Source: Vigna angularis
Taxonomy: Eukaryota > Streptophyta > Magnoliopsida > Fabales > Fabaceae
Assembly (NCBI RefSeq): GCF_016808095.1
Contig: NC_068970.1
Location: 52,106,130-52,170,129, forward strand
Direction of reading: 5' to 3'
DNA: 64,000 nucleotides
A program made the position numbers and the translations under genes. The notes below the pieces were generated by a model that was not told where the DNA came from, did not search any database, and saw only the letters and a list, made by a program, of their open reading frames with translations. Every line of letters starts with the position of its first letter. Positions within the stretch are counted from its first letter, which is position 1. Positions 24,001 through 37,479 of this stretch are shown in pieces.

Positions 24001-24162
24001 ACATTTTGAAAACAGAGCCACAAAAGAAGAGAAGACGGAGTAAACGACGGTGTTTCCAACCTTTAACTCTGTCATCTTTGAACTCAAAGTCAATCCCTCT
24101 TCTTTTTTTCTCCAGTTCATATCGGCACGATTACCGTTTCCGGAACCGGAGAGGACGAGAGC

Positions 24163-27100
24163 ATGGCCGTAGCTGATCCCAAGCCTCACTCCGAACCCAA
24201 GGTCTGGAACTTCTTCAAGCTTCCCTTTCGCCATTCCACCTCTGCCACCTCTACGACTTCGTCTTCTGCTAACCTTCACCTCCATCACCACCATCACCAC
24301 CACAATCCTAACAATCTTCCCCTCGAGGGCTCCACCTCCCATACCTCCAATTCCGTTTCCTCCGTCGCCAGATCGCTTCTCCCAACACGACGTCGTCTCA
24401 AGCTCGATCCCTCCAACAAGCTTTACTTCCCCTGTATAAATTCGTCTCCCCCTTGAATCTTTTTATATGGTGGCTTTTTTATGGGTTTCTGCTTGCATGC
24501 AATAATTGCTTTCATCGTGATCTAATTTGGATATTTGGCTTTAATTTCTATTTACTGTTTTTAATTGCAATTTAGTAAAGGTGGTTTAATGCTTTAACTG
24601 GACTCTGCCATATATGGAAGTCTTTGGTTTGAGCGAAAATCATTGTCCCCGTACTCTCGGCATCGCGCAAAAGATGACGTTTATTTATTCTGTGTTGCAT
24701 GTAGTTTTTAATGATGTACTTTCCTTTCTTGCTCGTTCATTTCTGGCTTGTTAGGTAACAGTGTTAGTAATCACAGTCCATTTCTTTCCGAAATTGAAAG
24801 CGGGCTGGAGATGAAATTTGGGGAAGGCCTTGTTTGGATAAATTTTTACGTGGACACGTAAGGAAGTCATGAAATTAAGAATGTAAATGAATCGAGTTTC
24901 TTTCTTCAGAAATCAACTTGTGTATTTTTATTTTGGGACTTGAAAGTAGTAAAATGAGATAGCTTATATAAAAGGAATTATGTACATAAATTGGTTTTTA
25001 GGTTAGGGGCATAGATGGAAGTTCAGTCCATTTTACTTATTTATTCCCCTCTCATAAAGACTTTTGGAAAAGTTCTTTCAAACAGGACGATAGTAACAAA
25101 GGTAATTATTCAATGTTGATGGTTTTTGAGTATGCTTACCATCTTTGATTAAGTGGATAGTGGTATTCTAGGGATGGAAACTGTATATCTATAGTTTATT
25201 GCTAAGGTGGAAAGTCAAAAGGTGAAAGAATGTCCAAGAAAATGTTTGACATTAGTTCCAGGGCTAGTTTTGTTGATTTCAGTGTTGAAGATACTTATGA
25301 TGGAAAGGAAAGTGATCCTTTTTCCTAATTTCAATTTTTGGTCCTTTATAATTGTTAAGTCGTTTTCCTTCAAATTGGTTGGACAACAATAGACTAGACT
25401 AGAGAAGTGTTCATCTTGAATTCACAAGTCTTGCAAACAAAATAGATGTGAGATGAATTGCTTTCTGAAGATTAATTACTTATTAGTTTTTTGCTGCTCT
25501 GAGTTTTGCATTTTCTCTGTATTAAGCATTTCATTTTTAATTGTAGCAACAATCTTAATTTCCTTGCAATGGAAGTTATTAAGTGCTGCTACTGTGCTAC
25601 CAAACATTTCCTCTCTTGAAAATGTTTCTTTTTTGCATGAAGATGTCAAATTTAACCACGTTAAATTTGCTAAGCTTTGATACCAATCACAAGTTACATG
25701 TAGTGGAAAGTATCAATGGTGTGAGAATCACAAAGTTTGAATGTAATTGGTCAAATTATGGAGATACAGGAGAAAATAAGTTTGAAATTCTCTTTGGCTC
25801 TCTTGGCTTCTCATGTGACTGCCCTAGTGGGTGCAGAAAGATGGACACACAGACTTCTCTTTGCTTTGGTGGCTTTTTATTCTATTTTTTTATATAATCG
25901 TTTCATTCCAATATTCAATATGATTAGTTGACTTACCTATTCTTATATTACATAACTCATTTCTTAGTTTCTTACTATCTTCTGCAGATGAGCCGGGCAA
26001 ACAGGTTAGGAGTGCCATCAGGATTAAAAACACCAGTAAATCTCATGTAGCTTTCAAGGTATGAGGAAAACATGTCCAGCTATTATTTATTCCTGTTTTT
26101 ATAATTTTATTTTCTCCATTTGCAATTTCTGAATTCTTGTTGTTTGAGGTAACTTCCATGATTCTTGAACTAAACTATTTGCAAGAATCTGTTACTAAGT
26201 TACAGTTTTGCAGGAGAATAAGTCAGTAACTTATTGAGTCCCCCTATTATTCTATTAGTAATAGAATTAGGCTATCTGTTTTAACAAAAATTCTTTGTTT
26301 TCCATTTAAAATATGCATGTTTAGTTTCAAACAACTGCTCCCAAAAGCTGTTTCATGCGTCCTCCTGGAGCCATCCTTGCCCCTGGTGAGAGTATCATAG
26401 CCACAGGTAAATAATATTTTATTTCTGTCTATATCCATTCTTAAAACAAAAGATCATCATAAAAACAAGGCCTATCTCACTATTTGTGTTTTTGCTATCT
26501 AGTGTTTAAGTTTGTAGAGCAACCAGAAAATAATGAAAAGCCTGAGAAAACTGGACTCAAATTTAAAATCATGAGCTTGAAGGTGAAAGGATCAATTGAT
26601 TACGTCCCTGAACTGGTTAGTTAATTTTGTTTTGGCTGAAAGCTTACTATTGCCATGCATAAGATAAAATGTTGTTGCTATTGATTTTAGTTTCATTACT
26701 ACTGTTGTATGTATTTATTTTACTGCAATAAATTGTTTGTTCTTTTGGCTTAGTTATATAAAAATGGAGAAGGACAAGGTTGTCAAACTCTCAAGTTTAC
26801 TCTTAAACTCTTGCAAGCTTTCGATCCTAGGTAGATGAAATGAGTTAACTCACTATCAAACTCTTTTGTGAGTTCACTCGGGTAAATTCTGTAAACTCAT
26901 ATCAACTCACATAATCTTTCGAGTCAAGTAAGAATTAACTTTAAAATCAATGGAATTTTCCTATGGGGACAATATTTTATTTGGACTAAGTATTTGAAGA
27001 AATTTGAAATGTTTTCTCTTTAAGAACTTTTTTATGAATTTATACATGTAGATTCTCAAGTCTGAGTGTATGAGCATTCCATGAGTTTATATAGATTCTC

Positions 27101-28218
27101 AAGTTTAGCAACCTTGGAAAAGGATGTATATTCTCTTGTTTTTGTTAATTACTCTATGCATATAAGTTTTGTCCTTTTAATCATTAAAACTTTATAGCCT
27201 TTCAATAGATTCATGTAGATCCATTTTTGTCTCTCTCTCTCTCTCACATGTCATACAATTCTGCACAATCAAAATTGAAGTTCTTCTGTTGTATTTGCTC
27301 ATTTCATTTCAGTCACTCTAGCGGCTTAAAATCTCTGCTGGGTGAACACTGTTGTGCCTTCAAAATACACTGATTCCCTGTCCTTTGCCTGATCCCTTTC
27401 TCACTGTCTGTCCTGATCCCTTGTGCCTTCAAAATAAAACATAAACTGATGGACACTGATTTTGGTGTTTTAAAATATATTAAAAAGATTTTTGAAAGAC
27501 CAACATCAGTGCATTGTTAATGTTCAGCAAAAAACAACACCGAAAAATCTAGTAGAGAATCTGGAGTCAGATATCTTCTACACTGTTTGAACTTATTCAT
27601 TTGTTTCTAAAATGATTTACTTTTTCTCCCTGGAATCAGTTTGATGAGCAGAAGGACCAAGTAGCAGTGGAGCAGATTCTGCGAGTTGTTTTTCTAGATC
27701 CAGAGCGTCCTTGTCCTGTGAGCACCGAATTTATTTTCCTCACTGTTCATTTTTGTATTGAGCCAATGTTAATACTAGTTATACATTTCCCTTTTTCTTC
27801 ACTTGTTTCTTAATATATCCGTTGCTTTACTTGGATGAGACATACAGTATCAACTATTGACGTTGGTATTTATGGGATGTCTGCATAGAATGTAATAAAC
27901 TGATTGCATGCTAACAAGGATCGATTTTTTTCTTGTTAAGGCTTTGGAAAAACTGAACAGACAACTAGCTGATGCGGATGCTGCCCTTGAGGCACGTAAG
28001 AAACCTGTGGAAGATGCAGGTCCAAAAATTATCGGGGAAGGGCTCGTCATAGACGAATGGGTATGTTTACATAGCTTTCTATTAGAAGTTTTCCTTCGGT
28101 TATGTTACTTTTGGTAAATGCTTCATCTGTTAATAACCTATGATTATGTTTTCAGAAAGAGAGGAGAGAAAGATACCTCGCAAAGCAGCAGGGTGAAGTG
28201 GTTGTAGATTCTGTATAG
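24163..28218 (+). CDS. VAP-type MSP-domain protein (VAP4 group), seven exons
   Basis: Exons: 24163-24433, 25988-26058, 26325-26406, 26503-26615, 27640-27717, 27941-28060 and 28156-28218. All borders are GT-AG, phases agree, and the total is 798 nt for 265 residues. Residues 1-78 form a low-complexity N-terminus with a Ser/Thr run and seven consecutive His (41-47). The MSP domain follows from about residue 80 to 205, with KLYFPYEPGKQV, the FKFQTTAPK strand and MRPPGAILAPG, which in VAP proteins shape the pocket for FFAT-type peptides. A charged C-terminal helix (about 206-258) follows. I see no C-terminal membrane anchor, which fits the plant VAP4 subgroup rather than classic VAP27. VAPs tether membranes, mostly at ER contact sites. 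The family call is firm; the cellular role is inferred from homologues. Confidence 0.95.
26775..27116. mobile_element. hAT-like MITE in intron 4 of the VAP gene
   Basis: The 342-bp segment begins CAAGGTTGTCAAACT and ends with the imperfect inverse (AGTTTAGCAACCTTG). It is flanked by an 8-bp near duplication, GAGAAGGA (26767-26774) and GAAAAGGA (27117-27124), the TSD length of the hAT superfamily. It has no coding capacity and lies well away from both splice sites. Confidence 0.78.
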
Positions 28219-31200
28219 GGCGTTGGTCTGAATACCTATAGGAAATGATATTGCCGCCAAGGAAAATGTTATATTAAGAGAAACAATTATCAAAATTACA
28301 GCTTCTTTTTCTTAGAAAATTTTCAGGTGAATCGCAAGTGTACTTTGGTGAAAACTATGCGTGTGTGTGTGTGATCTGATCATTATCTATGTAGATAAAT
28401 GTCATTTTGTTTTTAGGCTCTCTTTTTTTCGTGGGAATAATTTTGATGGATTGATGTGAAATAGTTCTGTTCAATTTCTCATGTGATCATATTTGCTCTT
28501 AGCCTGCTACAATTTCATTCAGATGTAGATGTGGCTGAGATTCTCGACAAGTGAAGATAGTAAGATATTGATTTTAGTATTTTCGTATTAGCCATAAAGT
28601 AGGTAATAATGTTTCATCATATCTATCTTATTTACTTCGTATTAGCCAAAGGGGGAGCAATTTTTTTTCTTAATCATGTTGAACTTTTTGGCAGTTAATA
28701 CTTGTAGTTGGCAGTTTTTCGTGTTTTTCTTTCAAAATTACATTTTTGAAAATAAAAATGACCCTTTGAGTATGCCTCTTCGCCTATTAAAGACATTAGT
28801 CCTTTGTACCCTTCTAGGCTGGAGGTTGCTGGTTGACACATCTTGGGACATTGGTGGACCTCGTACATGAACCTTTATAAGTATTAGACGAAGCTTCGAT
28901 GGATAAAGGGGCTGTAATGGTTTGAATATAATTATAATTTCTTGAGTTTAGAGTTAGTTCGTACTTTATTCCTCAAATTTAAAATTGGTCCTTTTAATTT
29001 TTATAATTTGAAAATTGTTTATGAACTTTTCTATCCTAAGTATAGTCTAAAAAAGTTTTATTCTATGATCAACAATTACTGTATGATTTTATGATAGCTT
29101 ATTTTGATTTTACATTTTTATCATTAAATATCTTATTGTGCATTTATTTTCCTTGTGAAGTTTTCATGTAAATACCATCAATTATTGGTCATCTTCATAT
29201 GTACTTGTTATGTTTGGAAGCACGTAAAGGATGATAGTTGGACCTTTTCTTCATGGCCTTTGAGATTTGTAATGTCATCATCATAGATTGGAAGTAATAT
29301 TCATATCATCAATGTCAGGGGAATTTGTTTCCCAAAGAGTCCCAGATTGATTTCGCAATGTTGGCCTGGGTGGGTTATAATCCCTAATCTAAACCCTAGA
29401 AGGACAAAACATAGGTTTTGATCTTAGTTTGCAAGATGATGATAGTTTAACCCTACAATAATTAATCACATAGAACAAGTGGAATAAGCAGAACAAAAAT
29501 GCTTAGAGGAAGGCCAAAAGGGCTTATTGGAGAAACACTAAAACTCAATTAGATGACAGGGAGGCACACGTAGGGTTGAGAGCCTAGTCATAACTTTTAG
29601 GAGGTTGTGGAGGATGATGTGCAGGTTTAGAGAGTTTTTCCAATCATTCTTAAAAGAGATTAATGGTGGGTCTATCCCACTGAAGTTCCTAGATGTTAAA
29701 TTTATTTGCGGAGGATTTATGTATAGTATCTTAGATGAACCGTCTCACTTTCATGCATTCTGCACTTTTATGCATAGAAACATAAGCTTTATACATCCTT
29801 TCTTAAAATAATTAGCATTTGTAAAGGGCTGTTAGTTTCTATAAATCATCTTGCATAGTCACTCTGACAAAACAATTTTTACAACGAGCACCATTGGTAG
29901 ATTTAATTTGAAATATGGTCAATAAATGCTTGTCCGAACTTAGTTTTGTTTGATTAATTTTATCATATCAAGGTGAAGAGTATTTACGATACATGCTCTT
30001 AACACTTTTTTTAATACATTATATTGTTAAATTTATTAAAAATTATAAAATCAAGAAGGAGGCGTCTATTTGTGTATATATAGTTTGATGATAGTGTATA
30101 CATACTTAAAATCAAGAATTTTTCAGCTTTTGGGTTAGAATGCTTTTACCTGGGCCATGTTTAAGATTCATGAGGCCTTAGACAAAATTTGTGTTTTGAA
30201 TTCTGCTACAATATAGTTTATGAAATTTAAAGCAAGTAGTCTGAACTTCTCAGCAAGAAAAAATAAAATTATTGCTAACAGAATCTCTCAATAATAATAA
30301 AAATCATTCGAAAAATCAAAATTAACGATGATTTACCAATTATTAAAATCTGAAATGTTTGTTTATAAATTTTATTAAAAATAATTATTAATAAATACTT
30401 ATTAATAATTATCGATGAATTTGTAATTATTAATAATTTTTTTAATAAATCTTGTAGTTTAGTTCTTTATAAACATATTTTGTCAAATTTTATGAGAATT
30501 TGACTCTCATTTTATAAATAGATTTATAAAGAATGTTAGAAAATTAAGTTATGGAAGAATTTTCAAAAACTCATTTACCGGATAAAATTCAATTGAAATA
30601 TTGATTGATAATAAAAATTATGAACTACCCATAAATTATATTGATAAATTTTTTCGACAAATAAATATTTTTATCAATCATTTAAATTTATTGATAAAAA
30701 AATTCTGTAATTTTTTTTTATCAGTAGTATAATAACTTCTTATAATATATCCTTGTACTGTAGTTCACCGTATCAAGTTAAATATAGAAGTTTTTATTTA
30801 TTTTTTAAATGGACAATGTCAATAATTACAAGTTCTATTATTTTATAGTCATTCGAAACATTTAAAAAATAATCAAATGTCAATTTAGTTTAGATATTGA
30901 AATTATTTTATCTGTATTTTAGTAACTTGTAGAAAAGAAGTCAATACTACTAAAAGACATAAACTTATTATCTTTTTCATTCATTCTCCTTTCAAATTAT
31001 CAAATATTGGGAATCAGATAAACAAACTTAAAAGTGATTTATATATTAATTTTTTGAGTAAGTTGTGCATGAAACAAAATGAAACCCATTTATAAATAAA
31101 TAATCAAAATAAAAACAGTTACTCTTTAACTGAACGTGTGATTTTTTTTTTCACTATACCTTTTATAAAAATATATTATCATTAATCATATAACTTTTTA

Positions 31201-33232
31201 TGAATTTTAATCTCAATGTTTATTTTGTTAACTTGAATCAATTATAAAAATGTATACTTTTATTCTCAACACCTTCTAAACGAGCTATTAGAAAACTCTT
31301 CAAATAATTTATAGTAATATATTTTAGTATATACATAATTATAAATCACATAATCTTATTAGTAAACAATTATTGCTTAATATATTACAAAATAATTTAA
31401 TAAAATATATTACTTAATATTTTTAATTATTTTTAGAATATTAATAATTAAAAATTTGAAAGTAATCTGTGATTTTACTTCTTAATTATAAGAAAAGTTG
31501 TGGAAAATATTACGGGCCGTTACGTATATTTTCAGATTACATAATTTAGAAACATGTTACAAATTACATGATTCTGAACTGATATCTGTATTACATAATT
31601 TGAAAATACATTTTAAATAATAAAACTAAAAATGCAATTTTAGATTAATTCAAAAACATATTATAAATTATGCAATCTATAATACATTTAGGAATTATGC
31701 AAGTTACAATATATTTTCAAATTAAAAAATATATTCCAAATTAGAATAAATTTTTGAATGATTTTGCCTTTTCCCACACTTACAGAGGCCACAGGCAGAA
31801 AGTATCTTTTGAGTTTATTTCTGGGCTTTCATTAATGGGCTTCCATTTGAATCAAATCCACTTAGAAGGGCAGAGATGTCAAAAAGTTAAAAGTGGGCTC
31901 ACCCAATTTCTTACGTACACTCATATTTTTATTTTTTATTTTTGCATGATTTTTTTAAGTTTAGCATATGTACAGTCATATTTTGCCAGTTTAGTAAACA
32001 AATTTTTTTTATTTCAAAAATATATTTTTTATTATAAATATAATATTTATCATCTTAAAACTGTATTTTATCACATTAAAATGTTTAATTAAACAAAATA
32101 TCATCCTAATAGTGTTTGTTTATTAACTTACTTAACGTACAAATAATTTAAGGTAATAAACTAAAAGTAATCAATTGCAAATTTTGAAGTTGGGTTTAAA
32201 AATGGAAACTAGATTTGAAAAATCTAATATAATAAAGTTATATTTCTTATTTGTTTATTATTTTAAAATTTTAAAAATAATTTTAGGTTAGGGTTGAAAT
32301 AAAATTATATTATATGAAATGTGTATGTATGACTTACCTTAGTATTTATTAACAATGTTGACAATGTATTTGTAATGTATTTTAAATGATAATTTATTAG
32401 TACTAAAAATATGAAATATTTTTTGTTATTTTTTACATGTATTTAAGAAGTTTTGTTAATGAAATTAGGTTATGATGTAGATTTAAACATTGGTTACAAT
32501 TAAAAGAAAACCTTTTTTTTCAAGGAATTTTAAGGCATGATAGAGTGAAATTACTTTTCTAATGCATACTTAAGCTTAATTCACACACACAATAATAGTT
32601 ACAAATGCATACTTTAACTAGAAACACTTACCATCCCTCACTCTATAACTCATTTATTTTTATTAATACGATAAATAATAGAGAGTTTGATAATGAAAAG
32701 AAGCATCTTAAGGGAGATTTCATGTCATTCCCCATTCACATCCATGTCACGATATTGTTCTCACGGAACGTAAGATATTTTTATTAACTTACGTTAATAA
32801 TTAAGTGTAATTGCTACCGTCAAAGATGCATTACACACTTGAAAAATAAGTCACCAAAGTTGTTACATAACTATAATATATAATGTTGAAAATTGAATAC
32901 TTTCTTTAACTTTTTCATGAGGTAAATTGCTAATCATCATTTTGATGGAATCATTACATTGCAGGGAGCAGTTCTAGTTCAACCATTAGGAAATAATATT
33001 TATTTACACATATATTGAACAATGGGTGATTTTATTCATAAAATATTAATAATATGTTAAATTTTAAAACTAATTCAATTTTATAAAACTGGTTTGTAAA
33101 ATAAGATTTATATATATTAAATTGATCTTATATTTAGTCAGGAGAATTTCAACATTTAACATTATGTATGTTTTTTTTAAGTTATTATGAGAAATATCCA
33201 TCTTTTTATGTTTTAGGTTGTTTAGAGTCACT
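28219..33232. other. 3' flank of VAP gene and AT-rich intergenic DNA
   Basis: The first 200 or so bases should be the 3' UTR, with a short (GT)n at about 28360-28372. The rest shows no convincing gene: open frames are short, AT-driven and unlike any family I recognise. Around 29290-29600 the base composition is less AT-rich and may be a worn retroelement piece, but I could not identify it. Confidence 0.55.
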
Positions 33233-33719
33233 CACTAGTGCAATTTTGGAGTTTTAATTTGAGTGATATACATCAGTTTTTATGTTGGGACAATTTTTAA
33301 AATTTCACAAATTTATATATTTCGATTGTAAAAAAATTGAAGTCATATATTGTTTATGGCGTCGATTAATAGTGAACTAAGGTCTAAGGGTGTGTCAAAA
33401 TTTTCAAAATTTTAAAAAAATTGTATTATTTATTTATCTGAAAAGGACATTTGGCCTTGGTTGCAAAAGAACCAAAATCATATACACCTTTTGGTATCGA
33501 TTAATAGAAAATCTAAACCTAAAAATGCATTAAAATTTTCAAAATTTTTAAAAAATATTGTCATTATTTTATTCTAAAGAGGACATATGGCTTCGAGTTT
33601 TGCATAACTGAAACCATTTGTCCTTTTTGCCTCGGTTCTATGAACAACTAAGGCTACAAGGTAATTAAAAATTTAAAATTGTCACTCTGATATATCTAGG
33701 AAAGGATGAGTTTGGTGGA

Positions 33720-33807
33720 GCTCGACCAAGGTTAAATATAGCTCGACCAAGATCAGATACAACTCAACCAAGGTCGGATACAACTCGGTCAATGTCGGTT
33801 ATAACTC
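33720..33807. repeat. Four-unit tandem repeat, 21-22 bp
   Basis: Degenerate units of the type GCTCGACCAAGGTCGGATAC lie within the left subterminal region of the CACTA-like element. Confidence 0.8.
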
Positions 33808-35489
33808 TTTTTATTTGTTTTTTCTAGGACATATGACATCGATTATATCAATAAGTGATGTCATATCTACTTTCTGCTTCGGTTTTCAGAACAATTGAGG
33901 CCAATAGGTTGGTTCAATTTTAAAATTGCCATTTTTTTTTGTTTGAACAGGACATATGGCTCAGTTTTCTGAACAATTGATGCCGTATCCACTTTCTACT
34001 TTAGTTTTCTGAACAACCGAGGCCAAAAGATTGATTAAAATTTCAAAATTGTCATTGAAAATTATAATTTATTATTTTATTACAAACCTTTAAGCTTAAG
34101 TTTTACAACTAACCAATGTCATATATTAATATTGCTTCGGTTATTCGAATAACCTAGGTCATATGTCTTTCTAAGGTTAAATTCACAAAAGAAATAAAGG
34201 TTACCACTTCTACAGTTTTTTTCTTCCTTCCTTTACGAACTAACGTTGCCAACACTGTGTCAATTCCGTACTTCTTTGAATGTCATCGTCACTGCTCTGC
34301 CACCACGGTGAATGCGATTCTCGTAGTTTTTTTTTTTGCATTTTTATGCTTTTTCATTATTGATGTTTTGCTCGTGTCTTGCTTTGTTCATTTTTTACTT
34401 TGCGTTATTCATGCTTTAAGAGTAGAGATGAATATCTTGTTTGAGATGAGTATGATGTTAGGAGCAAAGATGAATATAATGTCTAAGATTAATATGTTGT
34501 TAATATTTTCGTCTAGGTACTGTAGCATTGTGGTGGAATTGTGTAGCTCTCCAAAATGCATGTACTGTTGCATCCTTCTTAATTGTTGCTCGCCTTTCAC
34601 GCTCCTAGGTTCCTATTATTATCTTGAAGCAAATATATTTTGTCCCTTATATTGTTGCATAAGTTTAGTTTGTTAACTTAAGTATAATTTGTGATTTTAG
34701 GGTATAACAATTATAAGTTAGTATCAATGCAGGCATAAGTGACAACTACTTGTGGTTTTTCTAACAGACAACATTATTGTTTGGTTTTTCTCCTTACACA
34801 AGTCTCTCCCAAACCATCTCAAACAAGTAATAGATCGCTAAGAACTTTAAGGTTATCTTAATGTTATGAACTTTCTTTGTTATATAAGTATATCCTAAAT
34901 CATTCCATTTTTCATAATTTAATTGCAGGACATATGATGTCTTCAAGAAATCAACTCCTAAGGCGAAAAAGCTTACATGGTTGGCCCTCAAGGTTTGACA
35001 TTTTGGTCCATATATTTATAATTGTTTTATTCTAATGATCTTTCTCGATTATTTATAATTATGATGATATATTGTAATGTAATATACAAATAAACTCATA
35101 TCAGTTACTATGTAATGCATTGGATGACAAATGTTATTTGTGTTTGTATTACAAACAGGTAGGAAACAATAATAATTGCGTTGAATTAAATATTTTTTCA
35201 TTGTCTTTTTATATATTAATGCATAAATTCAAAAATATGTAATAAAAATATAATATAGTATATAATTATTATAAGGATATCATAATTTGTAAGCATTTAC
35301 CACATTTATAACTATCTAAATTTTTACTTATAAAAATATCTACTTGTTTTTGTTCTAGATATCATATTTTGTTTCTATTATGAGTATTTTGTTTGAGACT
35401 TTGTTCATATATAAGATGAAACAGAAAAAAAAAATTTAGAGAAAAAAAACATAAATATTAAGCTTTGATTATAGTTAAAACTGAAGCCA

Positions 35490-35492
<3 letters not shown>

Positions 35493-35527
<35 letters not shown>
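35493..35527. repeat. (AT)n microsatellite
   Basis: A plain dinucleotide run inside the CACTA-like element. Confidence 0.9.
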
Positions 35528-35528
<1 letters not shown>

Positions 35529-35944
35529 CCGAAGTCATAATATCATTTCAGAAAAAAAAATATTTGAAAAAAGCAAAAAGAAAAACTAACATCTATTTTT
35601 TCCATAATTTTATTTTAATTATAGTAAAAATTTATCTTTAAAATTAATTAATTATTTTAAATAAAAAATGTTATATGAACTCGGTTATTCTTAAAATTAA
35701 GAAAAGAAAAAAGAATTTTAACCTCCGTTACGAACGAAACCGAGGTCAAATAACCAAATTTTTTTTAATGCTGCAAATTTTTTTAACCAAAACAAAATAT
35801 TGATTTTTTTACTACGTATGATAGCTATACCAAAAATTCTTTTCTATTTTATTTTATTTTAATATGTTTCGATTATATACTGAAATAACTATTATAAAAA
35901 AAATCACGATAAAGAAATAATCATTGCCGTAGCGTGCACTAGTG

Positions 35945-37145
35945 ATTAGTAGAACTAAGAGTTTAGGTGCCCAGATGGAATACTTTTAACTTATGTTGAT
36001 ATTTTATTTTTTAAAATTGTATCTAAAAGTGAACATAAATTTCAGTGACGATTGATGAAGCATTTGATTTTTAATAAAAATAAAAAGACATAAAGAAGAA
36101 TTTGTATAAGGCAACTAAAGTTGTGGGAGGGCCCTTAAAAAAGAAGGCATATGATACCCACATTAGATAATATCTATTAATTCCATTCCATTAATAAATT
36201 CCATATCTTATCCAAAACCATATCCTTTCAAATATAAAACTTTAACGAAAAAGAAGAAGAAAGTGTTGGAGTTTCATGCTTTTCTCCTTCTCAGAGCAAA
36301 AATCGTGACTCAATTGACTCATACCTTTCCTTTTTCTCTTCCAAGATTTTGTTCCTTCTCATGACTTCCGAATATGTTGCATCATTTCACGCTTCTCCAC
36401 CCAAACATCTTTCAATCTCATCATTGTTATTGTATAAAATATTGAAACAAAAAAGAAAAAAGTCCTCAAAAAGCATGTGAAACCTTTATTCCTGCTACTC
36501 CCTCTATCGCATTTCAGATCTTAATAAATAGGTTTCAAGAAAGAAACACATATAACAAAATTATTTCTCCTTTTCTACCAAAATGTGAAAAAACAAAATG
36601 TCGAATTTTTTAATGCATTGTAATTTTCGAAACATTAATCATGAAAATATTTTATTTTTTATTTTAAAATATAATATTATTAATCATAGAAATGTTATTA
36701 ACAATAAATAAAATAACTCAACTTTATGGTCATTATTATCATTAGATTAGGAAAAAAAAAAGAGTCACACAGGAATTTTCAACAGGGTAATCATTTAAAC
36801 TCCAAACTTTTTTGTTTGTCATAGATGGTGTTATTAGAGTAGAGAAAATTTTGGAAAAGGTGATGGTTTTCTTTTAATTTCTAGATGAATGTATGGTACA
36901 CATTTTTTTTAAGTGGCAGTTCCAACATTGCGTACTTTCTCATATATAGATAGTTGATTATTGAATCAGAATTCAATAATTTCATTCAATCGATTGTCTC
37001 AAACTTGAATCATATGCGAATAAAATATCTAAATTAGTCTATGATCTCAATTGTGTTTTATTGATAAGTTTTCTATATCATGCTTATGCAAATGAATCAT
37101 TTAAAACTATTAATCTATTCAGATATTAACTATTATGTATCAAAC

Positions 37146-37183
<38 letters not shown>

Positions 37184-37479
37184 ATTTGTCACTTTGAATG
37201 TCAAATTGCATCGTTATTCCGTTATTTGTGTTCAGAAAGTCTGATTTTAAAAAGGAGAAGAAAAAGTAATTCAATGTCAATGAAACCCGTAAAAAATTTT
37301 GTCTTCAAATTGTAGGAATGAGGTTATAAACCAAATCCATCAATATTAATTAATTAAGCAGTGATTAAGTTTAAAACATGTCTCAAAGATATACAATATA
37401 CAGTAAGCACAATACTCAGATCAAGTTATCTCTTTAATCATCCTCTTAAAATTATTATTATATTTCCATTATAACGGTA
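35945..37479. other. AT-rich intergenic DNA
   Basis: No gene was recognised. An (AT)n run lies at 37149-37178. Pyrimidine-rich sequence around 36270-36480 resembles a plant leader or 3' region but has no coding frame beside it. Confidence 0.55.

Larger units (their letters stand above)
33233..35944. mobile_element. Non-autonomous CACTA-like transposon
   Basis: Both ends carry the terminus CACTAGTGCA in inverted orientation (33233-33242 and 35935-35944). The flanking 3-bp sites are ACT and ATT, a near match for the 3-bp TSD of CACTA elements. Subterminal regions hold many copies of a CTTCGGTT/AACCGAGG-type motif, often as inverted pairs with GACATATG next to them (about 33450-34160 and 35515-35755). 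This is the usual subterminal structure for CACTA transposase binding. No transposase frame is present. The 139-residue frame at 34257-34676 has no recognisable domain. Confidence 0.7.

Noticed and set aside
23863..24342. 159-residue - strand frame over the VAP first exon
   Set aside because: It is antisense to a well-supported coding exon and spans its 5' UTR; a shadow frame.
34257..34676. 139-residue hydrophobic frame
   Set aside because: It lies in a CACTA-like element, has no family match that I recognise, and its T-rich composition explains the hydrophobicity.
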